Made by a program: the position numbers and the translations under genes. Below are positions 8,044 through 16,719 of a DNA stretch of 64,000 nt, one piece after another. The stretch covers positions 1,033,501 through 1,097,500 of the forward strand of contig NZ_CP146069.1 of the NCBI RefSeq assembly GCF_037023735.1, given 5' to 3'. Source of the DNA: Roseovarius sp. S88. GTDB taxonomy: Bacteria > Pseudomonadota > Alphaproteobacteria > Rhodobacterales > Rhodobacteraceae. The notes below the pieces were generated by a model, which was not told the DNA's origin, did no database searches, and saw nothing but the letters and a program-made list of their open reading frames with translations. The stretch's first letter is position 1. Each line of letters opens with the position of its first letter.

Positions 8044-9078
8044 TTACTGGAAGGCCGGGATGACCTCGTCGCAGAACAGCTTCATCGAGCGTTTCTGCGC
8101 CGCCAGATCAAGCCCCATGGACGCATAGTAAATGAATTCATCTACGCCCAAAGCCTCGTATTTCTTGAGCTTTTCGATCACCACATCGGGCGTGCCGAAG
8201 AGCAGGTTTTCTTCTAGCATAACAGGATCATACTGCTCGCGCCCCTCAAGTTCGGCCAGCGGAATTTGCGCGGGAAATCCGTTGCTTACCCCACCTGAAT
8301 TGCGAAACAGGTTCTCAAACTGACCCAGCACCAGTCGGATCGCATCAAGCGCCTTTTGACGGTCGGCCTCATTGTCCCACACCGCCGCATGGCGCATCAT
8401 CGCGAAGGTTGGGCGGAACCCATTATCTGCCTTGGCCACAGCCTCATCGAGATGTTTCTTGTAAAGCTCAGCCTCCGAGAAGGGCCGCGTCAAAGGCCAG
8501 CTCATGACATGGCATTTTTCGCGCAGGGCATAGTCATACGTTATGGGCGAGCGGGCGGCGACCCAGACAGGCACCTCTGACTGCAAAGGCTTGGGGCAGG
8601 AAGTGGAAGTGGGGAATTGCCAGTAGTCTCCCTCATGCGCGTAATCCCCTTGCCAGAGAGCACGCACGGCAGGCAGCATTTCCTGCATATATTGCCAGGC
8701 ATCCGATTGCTTCAGCCCCGGACGCATGCGGTCGAACTCTCTCTGATACGCCCCTGATCCAATGCCAAATTCCAGCCGACCATCACTGATCAGATCAAGG
8801 AAGGCCGCCTCTCCGGCCAGGTTGATCGGGTGCCAATAGGCCGCCGTCGCCACAGCTGTGCCAAGACGGATGCGATCCGTATGCTCGGCCCACCAGGTCA
8901 GGATCTGAAACGGGTTGGGCGCGATGGTCATCTCTAACGCATGATGCTCGGCGGCCCAAACGATGTTGAAGCCACCGGCCTCAGCCATTTGCACCATGTC
9001 CAGCGTGTGATCGCGCACCGCGCGCATATCTGCGCTATCGTCCATACGCTCCAGATTGACAGCAAGTTGGAACTTCAT
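8044..9078 (-). CDS. Luciferase-like (LLM class) flavin-dependent monooxygenase
   Basis: A 344-residue TIM-barrel flavoprotein of the bacterial luciferase family. It has FNIVWAAEHHAL near residue 38, RLGTAVATAAYWHP near 72, and FGIGSGAYQREFDRM near 103. These enzymes use reduced FMN from a separate reductase and O2. No reductase gene is adjacent. Its place between CaiD and the aldehyde dehydrogenase suggests oxidation of a nitrogen- or carbon-chain intermediate to an aldehyde that the next enzyme oxidises, but the substrate is unknown. The start at 9078 has GGGAGA upstream. Confidence 0.8.
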   Translation of the reverse strand: MKFQLAVNLERMDDSADMRAVRDHTLDMVQMAEAGGFNIVWAAEHHALEMTIAPNPFQILTWWAEHTDRIRLGTAVATAAYWHPINLAGEAAFLDLISDGRLEFGIGSGAYQREFDRMRPGLKQSDAWQYMQEMLPAVRALWQGDYAHEGDYWQFPTSTSCPKPLQSEVPVWVAARSPITYDYALREKCHVMSWPLTRPFSEAELYKKHLDEAVAKADNGFRPTFAMMRHAAVWDNEADRQKALDAIRLVLGQFENLFRNSGGVSNGFPAQIPLAELEGREQYDPVMLEENLLFGTPDVVIEKLKKYEALGVDEFIYYASMGLDLAAQKRSMKLFCDEVIPAFQ

Positions 9079-9090
9079 GACCCGTCTCCC

Positions 9091-10572
9091 TCAGCGCATG
9101 ACAAACGGGTTGGCCATCGGCGCATCGGACATGTTCATCCACACTGTCTTGGGTCTTGTGTAGTCGTACATCGCCTGAAACCCGCTTTCGCGTCCATAGC
9201 CCGACCCTTTGACGCCACCAAACTCGGCGATGGGGGACACTACGCGGTAAGTATTGACCCAGACGATGCCCGCGCGCACGGCGTCGGCCATGCGTAGCGA
9301 GCGCGCACTGTCACAGGTAAAGATGCCAGCAGCAAGCCCGTGTTCGGTGTCATTTGCCAGCGCGATGACCTCCTCTTCGGTCTTGAAGCGCTGCACGCAG
9401 AGGACGGGGCCAAAAAGCTCAGTATCGACAATGCGCAAATCCTGACGCGGGCAGGCGAGGATCGTGGGTTCAAAGAAGAGCCCCTCCATTCCCTCGGGTC
9501 GCTTGCCGCCGGTGAGCAGCTCGGCCCCTTCGCTTTGAGCATGGGCCAGCTCACGCTCGATATGATCGCGCTGCCCGACGGTACAGAGCGGGCCCATCTG
9601 TGTGTCGTCCAAAAGCGGATCGCCGATCCTGATCTCTTTTGACTGCGTTACCATGCGGTCGAGGAAGTCATCCGCAATCTCTTCATGCAGATAGAGCCGC
9701 GACCCCGCGACGCAGCTTTGACCTGTCGCGCCGAAAATGCCTGCGATGGACGCGTTCACAGCACTTTCGATATTGGCGTCCTCGAACACGATGAAGGGGG
9801 ATTTGCCGCCCAGCTCAAGGCTGACTTCGGCAAAGTTGTTCTTGGAATTTTCCAGCACATGCCGCGCCGCACGCGGCCCGCCGGTGAAGGATATGCGCGC
9901 GACTTTCTTGTGCCCGGTCAGCGCCCGTCCGCACGGTTCGCCATGGCCTGTGACGATGTTGACCACGCCGGGCGGGAACCCTGCCTCTTCAATCAGCTTG
10001 CCGAACTCCAGCATCGCGGCAGAGGCGTGTTCGGATGCCTTCAAAACCACCGTATTGCCCGCCGCCAACGCCGGGCCGATTTTCACCGCCACCAGGAAAA
10101 GCTGCGAATTCCACGGCACCACAGCGGCCACCACACCCAAAGGCTCGCGTTTGGTAAAGACAAAGAGGTCCGGCTTGTCGATGGGTAGTGTCTCGCCACT
10201 GATTTTGTCGGCGCAGCCTGCATAGAACTGAAAAAACTCGGCGATGTATTTTGCCTGCCACTTGGTCTCTTTCAGCATTTTCCCGGTGTCGATGGTCTCG
10301 GTCTGGCCAAGCTCTTCGGACCTGTCTGCCAACAGCTCGGCCAGCCTGCGCAGACATTGACCGCGCTGGGACGGAGTCATCTTGGACCAGGGTCCGTTCA
10401 GAAACGCCTCATGCGCCGCTTCGACGGCACGGTTCACATCCGCCTCTGTCGCTTCGGGCACCCGGCTCCAGACCTGCCCGGTGGCCGGGTTTACACTGTC
10501 GAACGTCGCGCCATCTGCGGCGTTCACCCAGGCGCCGTTGATCAACATCTGATAGGTCTGAACATCCCCCAT
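9091..10572 (-). CDS. NAD-dependent aldehyde dehydrogenase (betaine-aldehyde type)
   Basis: A 493-residue aldehyde dehydrogenase of usual length. Catalytic Cys287 lies in GQSCVAGS and the general base Glu253 in LELGGKSP; the oxyanion Asn is in VVPWNSQ near 155. Similarity is to betaine-aldehyde and 4-trimethylaminobutyraldehyde dehydrogenases. In this operon likely substrates are 4-trimethylaminobutyraldehyde, malic semialdehyde from Rieske cleavage of carnitine, or the product of the adjacent luciferase-like enzyme. It is the first gene of the minus-strand operon and faces the Rieske gene across a 175-base promoter region. Start at 10572 preceded by AGGGAG. Confidence 0.85.
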   Translation of the reverse strand: MGDVQTYQMLINGAWVNAADGATFDSVNPATGQVWSRVPEATEADVNRAVEAAHEAFLNGPWSKMTPSQRGQCLRRLAELLADRSEELGQTETIDTGKMLKETKWQAKYIAEFFQFYAGCADKISGETLPIDKPDLFVFTKREPLGVVAAVVPWNSQLFLVAVKIGPALAAGNTVVLKASEHASAAMLEFGKLIEEAGFPPGVVNIVTGHGEPCGRALTGHKKVARISFTGGPRAARHVLENSKNNFAEVSLELGGKSPFIVFEDANIESAVNASIAGIFGATGQSCVAGSRLYLHEEIADDFLDRMVTQSKEIRIGDPLLDDTQMGPLCTVGQRDHIERELAHAQSEGAELLTGGKRPEGMEGLFFEPTILACPRQDLRIVDTELFGPVLCVQRFKTEEEVIALANDTEHGLAAGIFTCDSARSLRMADAVRAGIVWVNTYRVVSPIAEFGGVKGSGYGRESGFQAMYDYTRPKTVWMNMSDAPMANPFVMR

Positions 10573-10637
10573 GGCGCGGTCTCCCTGTGTTGTGGCGCGA
10601 TTCTCATTCTTGAGGGAACATCACGCGGCGTATGCGG

Positions 10638-10662
10638 TTTTTCGTCACTTGATGGCGAAAAA
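10638..10662. promoter_or_regulatory. Candidate operator between aldehyde dehydrogenase and Rieske genes
   Basis: TTTTTCGTC (10638-10646) and GGCGAAAAA (10654-10662) form an inverted repeat with 7-base spacing. The half-sites match those in the regulator promoter at 5046-5053 and 5071-5078, where the spacing is 17. The ten-base difference is one DNA turn, so both could present the same face to the CdhR-like protein. Confidence 0.5.
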
Positions 10663-10747
10663 TACTGCAAAGCGCAGCATCGCCAGACTTGCGCCGACAC
10701 GCACTGCGTGATCACACTGGACGTGTGAGACCGAAAAGGGGACCGCG

Positions 10748-11890
10748 ATGCTCGATAAATCACCGCAACCGCCCAAAGACGATGTCGAGCATCTGCGACG
10801 CGAATTGCAAAAGCGCGCGGGGCATCCCGCAGAGGAGGCCTGGGCGATGCCAGCGCTCTACTACACGTCCCCGGCGTTTCTTGAAGCCGAGAGCGATGAG
10901 GTGCTGCGCCGCGAATGGATGTGCATCGGACATGTCGGCGAGTTGCGCAAGCCCGGCGATTTTTTCACAACCGAACTTTTGGGCGAACAGCTTTTGGCGG
11001 TGCATAGCGAAGATGGCGTGATCCGCGTGCTTTCAAACGTGTGCCGCCATCGTGGCAACCTGGTGGCCGAAGGGCGGGGCAGCGCTCGTAAGTTTGTCTG
11101 CTCCTACCATGCCTGGGCCTATGACACGGCCGGGGCGCTCAAGGTTGCGCCTTTCATGAAGCATCAGCGCAGTTTCGATCAATCGAAATGCAGCCTGCCG
11201 GAGTTTGCATCCGAAGTTTGGATGGGGTGGTTGTTTGTCAATCTTGATGGAACAGCAGCACCCTTAAGCCCACGTCTTGAAGGGCTGAAAGGGGTTATTG
11301 GCAATTACCATCAGGACGAACGCCATCTGGTCTTTCTTGAAGAAGATGTCTGGGGTTGCAACTGGAAGGCGCTTTTTGAGAATTTCATGGAAGGATACCA
11401 CCTGAGTGCGACGCATCTGACGACCTTGCACCCGGTGACACCGACCAAGCTCTGTCAAAAAATGGTCAGCGGTGACGCCTGGACCGGGTTTCACGCCTGC
11501 TATGATCCCGACTACCCACCGCGTGAGCCGTTTCATCCTGACCTCACAGAGTTTGAGCGGAATAACTCGCCCATGTACGGGGTGTTTCCCAATCTTCTGG
11601 TGGGGATGGGCACCGATTTCACGCTTTTCATGATTATCCGGCCTGATGGTCCTGAAAAGGTGCACATCCGCTGGGGTGTTACGGGTCAGGAGGATGCGCC
11701 GGAGGCTGAGGCGACGCAGACATACGTCAATCTGTGCAAGTCCTTCAACGTTGAGGATAAGGAAAAACTGGAGACGCTCCAACTGGCCATGCGGACGCGC
11801 AATTTTTCCGGCGGTCCGCTTGCGCCAGATGAGTTTGAAGGAACGATATGGGACTTCATCCAGTACATGGGCGTGCAAATGGGCCGTTGA
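10748..11890 (+). CDS. Rieske non-heme iron oxygenase, quaternary-amine type
   Basis: A 380-residue oxygenase alpha subunit. The [2Fe-2S] ligands are C99, H101, C118 and H121, and the mononuclear iron site includes H218 and H223 in ENFMEGYHLSATH. Relatives include carnitine monooxygenase CntA and glycine-betaine demethylase GbcA. The operator-like site upstream matches that of the CdhR-like gene, so carnitine or a derived betaine is the likely substrate: CntA-type cleavage would give trimethylamine and malic semialdehyde, GbcA-type demethylation formaldehyde. No reductase (CntB/GbcB-like) gene lies nearby. Start at 10748 has AAAAGGGG upstream. Confidence 0.82.
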   Translation: MLDKSPQPPKDDVEHLRRELQKRAGHPAEEAWAMPALYYTSPAFLEAESDEVLRREWMCIGHVGELRKPGDFFTTELLGEQLLAVHSEDGVIRVLSNVCRHRGNLVAEGRGSARKFVCSYHAWAYDTAGALKVAPFMKHQRSFDQSKCSLPEFASEVWMGWLFVNLDGTAAPLSPRLEGLKGVIGNYHQDERHLVFLEEDVWGCNWKALFENFMEGYHLSATHLTTLHPVTPTKLCQKMVSGDAWTGFHACYDPDYPPREPFHPDLTEFERNNSPMYGVFPNLLVGMGTDFTLFMIIRPDGPEKVHIRWGVTGQEDAPEAEATQTYVNLCKSFNVEDKEKLETLQLAMRTRNFSGGPLAPDEFEGTIWDFIQYMGVQMGR

Positions 11891-12008
11891 GGCGGTGGCG
11901 CGTATGCGAATTTTGGACGTCCTTATGTTCAATCTGTCGAAAAATCTACAGTGCAACGGAGACCCCACTCATTAACCTCTAGACATAACAATCAACAGGG
12001 GAATGAAG

Positions 12009-13622
12009 ATGACGCACAAAACAGACAAGCTTGTGCTTGACCGCATCGTCGCGGCAGGGTGTGCCCGTGGCATCAGCCGCCGAAGCTTTATGGGCCACGC
12101 AACCGCCGCTGGTTTGACCGCAACTGCCGCCAGCACGCTTTGGAGCACGCAAGTCTCTGCGGCCACGCCAAGCCAGGGCGGGCACCTGCGCGTCGCGATC
12201 CATGATGCAAACACGTCCGATGTCATGGATCCGGGTCAATATCTGTCGGTTTTCATGATTCAACTGGCGCATGCCTCTCGCAGTTACCTGACGCTGGTCA
12301 ATCCCGATGGCACGTTGGGGCCCGACCTTGCAGACAGCTGGGAGGCTTCGGCGGATGCCAAGGTCTGGACCTTTGCGCTGAATCAGAATGCCACGTTCCA
12401 CGATGGGCGCGCGGTGACGTCCAATGATGTGCTGGCCTCTTTGCGCCATCATCTCGGCGAAGAGTCGACCTCGGCTGCGAAATCCCTTTTGGCCAATGTC
12501 GTGGACCTGCGGGCGGATGGGGATCACACGGTCGTCATTGAACTCGACACTGGCTTGGCCGATCTGCCCTATATTCTCACAGACTACCACATTGCGGTTG
12601 TACCGGCCGATGCCGATGGCAAGGCCGCGTGGGGCGGCGGTATGGGCTCTGGCCCCTACAAGGTCGACAGCTGGGAGCCTGGCGTGCGTGCCAGCCTGAG
12701 CAAGCATGACGGTTGGCACAGGGACGGGGCGTGGTTTGACTCGCTGGAACTCATTGCGATCAATGATCCCAACGCCCGCCAAACGGCGCTCGTCTCGGGC
12801 GACGTTGATGCCGTGAGCTCGGTCGATCTCAAGACACTGGAACTTTTGCGGCAGCGCCCGGGCATCGACATTCTGAACCTGCCCTCGGGATCGGCCGTTA
12901 CCCTTCCCATGCATGTCACCACAGCTCCGTTTGATAACAACGATGTGCGCATGGCGCTGAAGCTGGCCATCGACCGCGAAGAGCTTGTTGAAAAGATCGT
13001 CTTTGGCACGGCAACCGTCGGCAATGATTTCCACATCTCGCCAAACATGCCCTACTACCCGGAGGATATCCCGCAACGCAGCTATGATCCGGAGAAGGCC
13101 AAGTACCACCTCAAACAAGCAGGCCTCGATAGTCTTGATCTGGATATGTCGGCCTCGGATTCGATCATGCCGGGTGCGGTTGATTTCGTAACTCTGTTTG
13201 CCCAACAGGCCAAAGCGGCGGGCATCAACATCAAACCGGTCCGCGAACCCGGTGATGGCTATTGGTCTGATGTCTGGCTGAAAAAGCCGTTCATCTTTTC
13301 CAAGTGGGGCGCGCGCCCGACACCGGATACGATGTTCACGCTGGCCTACAAGACCGGTGCGAGCTGGTCAGAAGCGTTCTGGAGCAATGAGCAATTTGAT
13401 GCGCTGCTGCTGCAGGCGAAGGCAGAGCTTGATGACGTCAAACGGGCTGAAATGTACCGCGAAATGGCGATGATCGCGCGCGATGACGGAGGCACCATTG
13501 TGCCGATGTTCACCAACTATGTCTATGCGCATAGCGACAAAGTTGGTCATCCCGAAGCTGTTGGCAGCACCTGGGAAATGGACGGGGCACGCGCCTATGA
13601 ACGGTGGTGGATGAAAACCTAA
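12009..13622 (+). CDS. ABC transporter solute-binding protein (family 5, DppA-like), Tat-exported
   Basis: A 537-residue periplasmic protein with a twin-arginine signal (ISRRSFMGHATAAGL near residue 25), a hydrophobic stretch and an ASA-type cleavage region near 52, then an extracellular solute-binding family 5 fold (peptide/opine/nickel class). AGGGGA sits 6 bases before the ATG at 12009, so I prefer it over the ATG at 12003. No permease or ATPase genes are adjacent. The ligand may be a betaine-like amine given the carnitine genes upstream, or an ectoine-like solute given those downstream. A GTCGAAAAAT half-site (11936-11945) resembles the candidate CdhR sites. Confidence 0.85.
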   Translation: MTHKTDKLVLDRIVAAGCARGISRRSFMGHATAAGLTATAASTLWSTQVSAATPSQGGHLRVAIHDANTSDVMDPGQYLSVFMIQLAHASRSYLTLVNPDGTLGPDLADSWEASADAKVWTFALNQNATFHDGRAVTSNDVLASLRHHLGEESTSAAKSLLANVVDLRADGDHTVVIELDTGLADLPYILTDYHIAVVPADADGKAAWGGGMGSGPYKVDSWEPGVRASLSKHDGWHRDGAWFDSLELIAINDPNARQTALVSGDVDAVSSVDLKTLELLRQRPGIDILNLPSGSAVTLPMHVTTAPFDNNDVRMALKLAIDREELVEKIVFGTATVGNDFHISPNMPYYPEDIPQRSYDPEKAKYHLKQAGLDSLDLDMSASDSIMPGAVDFVTLFAQQAKAAGINIKPVREPGDGYWSDVWLKKPFIFSKWGARPTPDTMFTLAYKTGASWSEAFWSNEQFDALLLQAKAELDDVKRAEMYREMAMIARDDGGTIVPMFTNYVYAHSDKVGHPEAVGSTWEMDGARAYERWWMKT

Positions 13623-13663
13623 GGCGCTTCAAAATTCGCTGACGACGTACAGTCAGGGCCACT

Positions 13664-13705
13664 GCGTTTCGCGATTATCTGTCAGTCAGGTTTATCGCGA
13701 AACGC
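13664..13705. terminator. Stem-loop between convergent solute-binding protein and PhyH genes
   Basis: GCGTTTCGCGAT (13664-13675) pairs perfectly with ATCGCGAAACGC (13694-13705) around 18 bases. It lies in the 174-base gap between a plus-strand stop (13622) and a minus-strand stop (13797), a position fitting a bidirectional transcript end. No T-run follows. Confidence 0.5.
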
Positions 13706-13796
13706 CTTGGGCTGCCTTCGGCCGAACGCCGCGTGCCATATAAGTGCCGCGCGCGCCCGGCTGTTGACCGATGCCTCAGGTTAAACGCCGGATGCT

Positions 13797-14624
13797 TTAA
13801 TAGTCTCGCCGCATCTTGGCGCCATGATAGAGAATGTCCGCCCATGTTTCGTTCACCCAGTCGCGTTTTTCTATGTCGCCGGAATCCATATCTGACGTGG
13901 GACGCGGCAGGTGTTCGAAGTTCCCAAAAGGGTCTCGCCCCCGGACAAGTTGCGCCCCGGTAGGTGTAATCGTCTGCTGCACATTCGGCGGCATATAAGG
14001 TTGAATGACAAAGCCGATGCGCCGGTCATCGCTGCGGTTGGGTTGCGAGCTGTGGATCACCCGGGCGCTGTGGATTGACATCTGACCGGGGCGCAGGGTC
14101 GTGGACACCGCCTTGCTGGCATCCACATCTTCCACTTCCTGCCCGCGGGTCAGGATATTTTCTTCACCGAATGTGTCGGTGTGATCTTTGATCTCGCCAT
14201 GGCTGCCAGGGATCATCTGCATGCACCCGTTTTCGTCATTGGCCTCTGTTAACGCCACCCAGGCAGTTATGCCGACGTGGGGCTCCAATCCCATGTAGCG
14301 CGCGTCTTGATGCCAGCTGACAAAGCCCGGATCGTTGGGCTCTTTGATGAACAAAACCGTTCCATAGTTGAGGATGTCAGGGCCGATTAGATCTTCAATC
14401 GCATCCACAAGCACCGGGTTGTGCACGATCTCATCAAGACACATCAGGTTCAGATGAGCATTGTTGCGCGCAGCCCCCTGAAAAGCTTCGGGCCATTTTT
14501 CTTCGGCGGCTTCGAGTTCCGTGCGCAGGCGCAGGGCCTCTGCTTCGGAAAACACATCTATGGGCGAGACGAACCCATCCCGGTGGAAGGCGTCGATCTG
14601 GGCCTGGGTGAGTTTTTTCCCCAT
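13797..14624 (-). CDS. Phytanoyl-CoA dioxygenase (PhyH) family Fe(II)/2-oxoglutarate oxygenase
   Basis: A 275-residue PhyH-family protein. The iron triad is visible as the HxD motif in SWHQDARYMG (near residue 105) and a distal His in HSARVIHSSQPNRS (near 195); the following Arg would hold 2-oxoglutarate. The family hydroxylates small molecules and includes ectoine hydroxylase EctD, but the EctD signature around HSDFETWH is absent. It lies 13 bases after the EutD-like hydrolase and ends the minus-strand operon, so hydroxylation or oxidative demethylation of an ectoine-like solute is plausible. Substrate unknown. Confidence 0.8.
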   Translation of the reverse strand: MGKKLTQAQIDAFHRDGFVSPIDVFSEAEALRLRTELEAAEEKWPEAFQGAARNNAHLNLMCLDEIVHNPVLVDAIEDLIGPDILNYGTVLFIKEPNDPGFVSWHQDARYMGLEPHVGITAWVALTEANDENGCMQMIPGSHGEIKDHTDTFGEENILTRGQEVEDVDASKAVSTTLRPGQMSIHSARVIHSSQPNRSDDRRIGFVIQPYMPPNVQQTITPTGAQLVRGRDPFGNFEHLPRPTSDMDSGDIEKRDWVNETWADILYHGAKMRRDY

Positions 14625-14637
14625 GTCTATTGTCCTT

Positions 14638-15813
14638 TCACACGTCGATCACGTGAACATCGCGCGGGAATTGCGTGAGACACGAGGCATCGTTGGCACG
14701 CACATGGATTGTTTCGCTCAATTCCATGCCCCAGCCGTCCATCCACATCCCCAGGATGATGTGCACGACGGCGTTTTCTGGCAGAACAGTGCTGTCATCA
14801 GGGCGGAAACTGATCGTGTGCTCGCCCCAGTCTGGCGAATACCCAAGACCAATCGAATAGCCGATGCGGCTTTTCTTCTCGAGACCGTATTGATCCAAAA
14901 CCGCCTGCCATGCGGCATGTACATCACAGCACATCGCCCCGGCCTTCATGGCGGACAGAACTTCATCCATGCCTTCGCCCACGGCTTTGGCGGTGTCCAT
15001 CAATATCTTTGGTGGCTCGCCCAGATGCACAGTGCGCGCCAGGCCCGCATTGTAGCGTTTGCGACACCCGCCCAGCTCGAATGCGATGGTCTGGTCCTTC
15101 TCAAATGGCGCGTCGGTCCACATTGGATGGGCTGTGGAGGCCGCCTCGCCGGCCAGAACCAGTGGGTGCAGGGCGGTCTGGTCCCCGCCGAAGTCTGGCG
15201 TGCCGCGAATTTGCGCGGCGACGACATCGGCCATCAGATCGCATTGCCGCACGCCCGGTCGCACGCCGTCATAGGCCGTCTGCATGGCTTTGCCCGCAAT
15301 GACCGAAGCCTGTTGCAGCATCGCTATCTCAGCGGGGCTCTTGGTCAGGCGTTGCCAGTTCACGAGCAAGCCACAATCGCTCCAGTCGCTGTCGGGTGTG
15401 CGCTCCATTAGATGGCCTACTGCGGCGGGTGTCAGAAAGTAGACGTCACTCTCATAGCCGATCCGTTTACCGTTCAACCCTTTCGATTTCATCCAGTCGC
15501 CCATGTACTGCGCCGCGTGGAACGTCGCCTGCTGCACATGCGTTTCGGGAAAGGGGACAAGCTGTTCTGGTGGCAAATAGGTTGTAAAGTCTGCGGCCCC
15601 TGCATCCATTTCACGACCCATCCAGGTTGGGTCCAGCTCCAGGCCGACAACCATGATCTGCGGGGTGTAGAACGACCAGGCATCATATCCCGTCAGCCAG
15701 TTGATATTGGCTGGATCACCAATCACTAGGGCATCCAGCTCTTTAGACTGCATGGCATTTCGGACGCGGGTCAGACGGTCAGCGTACTCTTCGCGGGAAA
15801 ACGGTGGTGCCAT
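14638..15813 (-). CDS. eutD: Ectoine hydrolase-like M24 family enzyme
   Basis: A 391-residue protein with a creatinase N-terminal domain (about 10-150) and an M24 pita-bread domain (about 165-385). It resembles EutD/DoeA in length and landmarks: DPANINWLTGYDAWSFY near residue 35, TAHPMWTDAPF near 230, and RIGYSIGLGYSPDWGEHTIS near 315. EutD opens the ectoine ring to N-acetyl-diaminobutyrate. The usual M24 metal ligands are only partly kept, as in creatinase-type hydrolases. It sits between two PhyH genes. A proline- or creatine-type amide hydrolase is the main alternative. Confidence 0.75.
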   Translation of the reverse strand: MAPPFSREEYADRLTRVRNAMQSKELDALVIGDPANINWLTGYDAWSFYTPQIMVVGLELDPTWMGREMDAGAADFTTYLPPEQLVPFPETHVQQATFHAAQYMGDWMKSKGLNGKRIGYESDVYFLTPAAVGHLMERTPDSDWSDCGLLVNWQRLTKSPAEIAMLQQASVIAGKAMQTAYDGVRPGVRQCDLMADVVAAQIRGTPDFGGDQTALHPLVLAGEAASTAHPMWTDAPFEKDQTIAFELGGCRKRYNAGLARTVHLGEPPKILMDTAKAVGEGMDEVLSAMKAGAMCCDVHAAWQAVLDQYGLEKKSRIGYSIGLGYSPDWGEHTISFRPDDSTVLPENAVVHIILGMWMDGWGMELSETIHVRANDASCLTQFPRDVHVIDV

Positions 15814-15816
15814 AGT

Positions 15817-16698
15817 CTAGGCCTCTTCCTGATGGTCAAAGATGGAGGTGTAGCCATCGGACCAATCCGGCGGCATGCGCATGTTCATCGGCTCGAGCCG
15901 GGCGAATTTCGTCTCCTCACCCCGCACGACCTTGAGGCAGTTCGACGAGGGATAGGTCACGGCTGTGTATCCGACCGCGTCGCAGGCGCAGTAGGTGACA
16001 ATCAGCACCGGGCGACCCAGCTTGCTCAGATTGGCGCGAGAGGCATGCAGGGTGGCGCAGTGGTGCACGGTGATTGTGCCTGCAGGTCCGGTTAAGTCCA
16101 CCGCCGTGTCCAGCCCTGCTTTGGTCAGCCTGTCGTCTGGTATGTAGCCCAGCCAGTTGTCGTCCTCGTCATAGTGGTCATAAAACGGACCCTGGTGACT
16201 TTTGGGCACAACCTGCAAGGGGCCTTGATCCGGGCCAACATCGTTGAGACAGACAAGGAACTGCGCTACAGTCGTATTGGTCAGCGGGTAGAAGGGAAAA
16301 TCCTGATGCCACTTCACCTCCTGACCGCCCCCCGCCCATTTGAAGTTGATCATGCATTCGCGAAACCGAACATTCGGGCCAAGCAGATCAGCGGCCAGAT
16401 CGGTAAGCGGTGAGTCCTTACAGAAGTCCCAGAACACCGGATCGAGGTCATCGAGATAGGCAATGCGGCGCAGTCTGGGATGTTCGGCTGTGTGGCCCGC
16501 GTCCAGATCATAGGTCTGGGTTGAGCATGTCATGTTGCGAGTTGTCTCAACCAGGGCCACCATGGCCGCATTCAGTCGATCCAGCCAATCCTGTCCGACA
16601 GCCTTCTCTTTTACGACGTAGCCTTGTTCGAAATAAAAGGACCGCTCGTCCTGGCTGAGAACCCGAGGAGGGTTGGACAATATCTCACTGTGGTTCAT
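15817..16698 (-). CDS. Second PhyH-family Fe(II)/2-oxoglutarate oxygenase
   Basis: A 293-residue PhyH-like oxygenase with VKWHQDFPFYPL near residue 128 supplying the His and Asp iron ligands, and a distal His in HHCATLHASRANLSKLGRPV near 210, with a candidate 2-oxoglutarate-binding Arg just after. It shares little beyond these motifs with the PhyH protein at 13797-14624, so the two are not a recent duplication. It ends 3 bases before the EutD-like start within the eutA-led minus-strand operon. Substrate unknown; hydroxylation of an ectoine-like or N-methylated compound is inferred from context. Confidence 0.8.
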   Translation of the reverse strand: MNHSEILSNPPRVLSQDERSFYFEQGYVVKEKAVGQDWLDRLNAAMVALVETTRNMTCSTQTYDLDAGHTAEHPRLRRIAYLDDLDPVFWDFCKDSPLTDLAADLLGPNVRFRECMINFKWAGGGQEVKWHQDFPFYPLTNTTVAQFLVCLNDVGPDQGPLQVVPKSHQGPFYDHYDEDDNWLGYIPDDRLTKAGLDTAVDLTGPAGTITVHHCATLHASRANLSKLGRPVLIVTYCACDAVGYTAVTYPSSNCLKVVRGEETKFARLEPMNMRMPPDWSDGYTSIFDHQEEA

Positions 16699-16719
16699 CG
16701 CATGCTCCCAAAAACCCGG

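Noticed and set aside
11979..13205. A 408-codon minus-strand frame opposite the solute-binding protein
   Set aside because: The plus strand has a Tat signal and a family 5 binding-protein fold; the antisense translation is Arg/His-rich and featureless.
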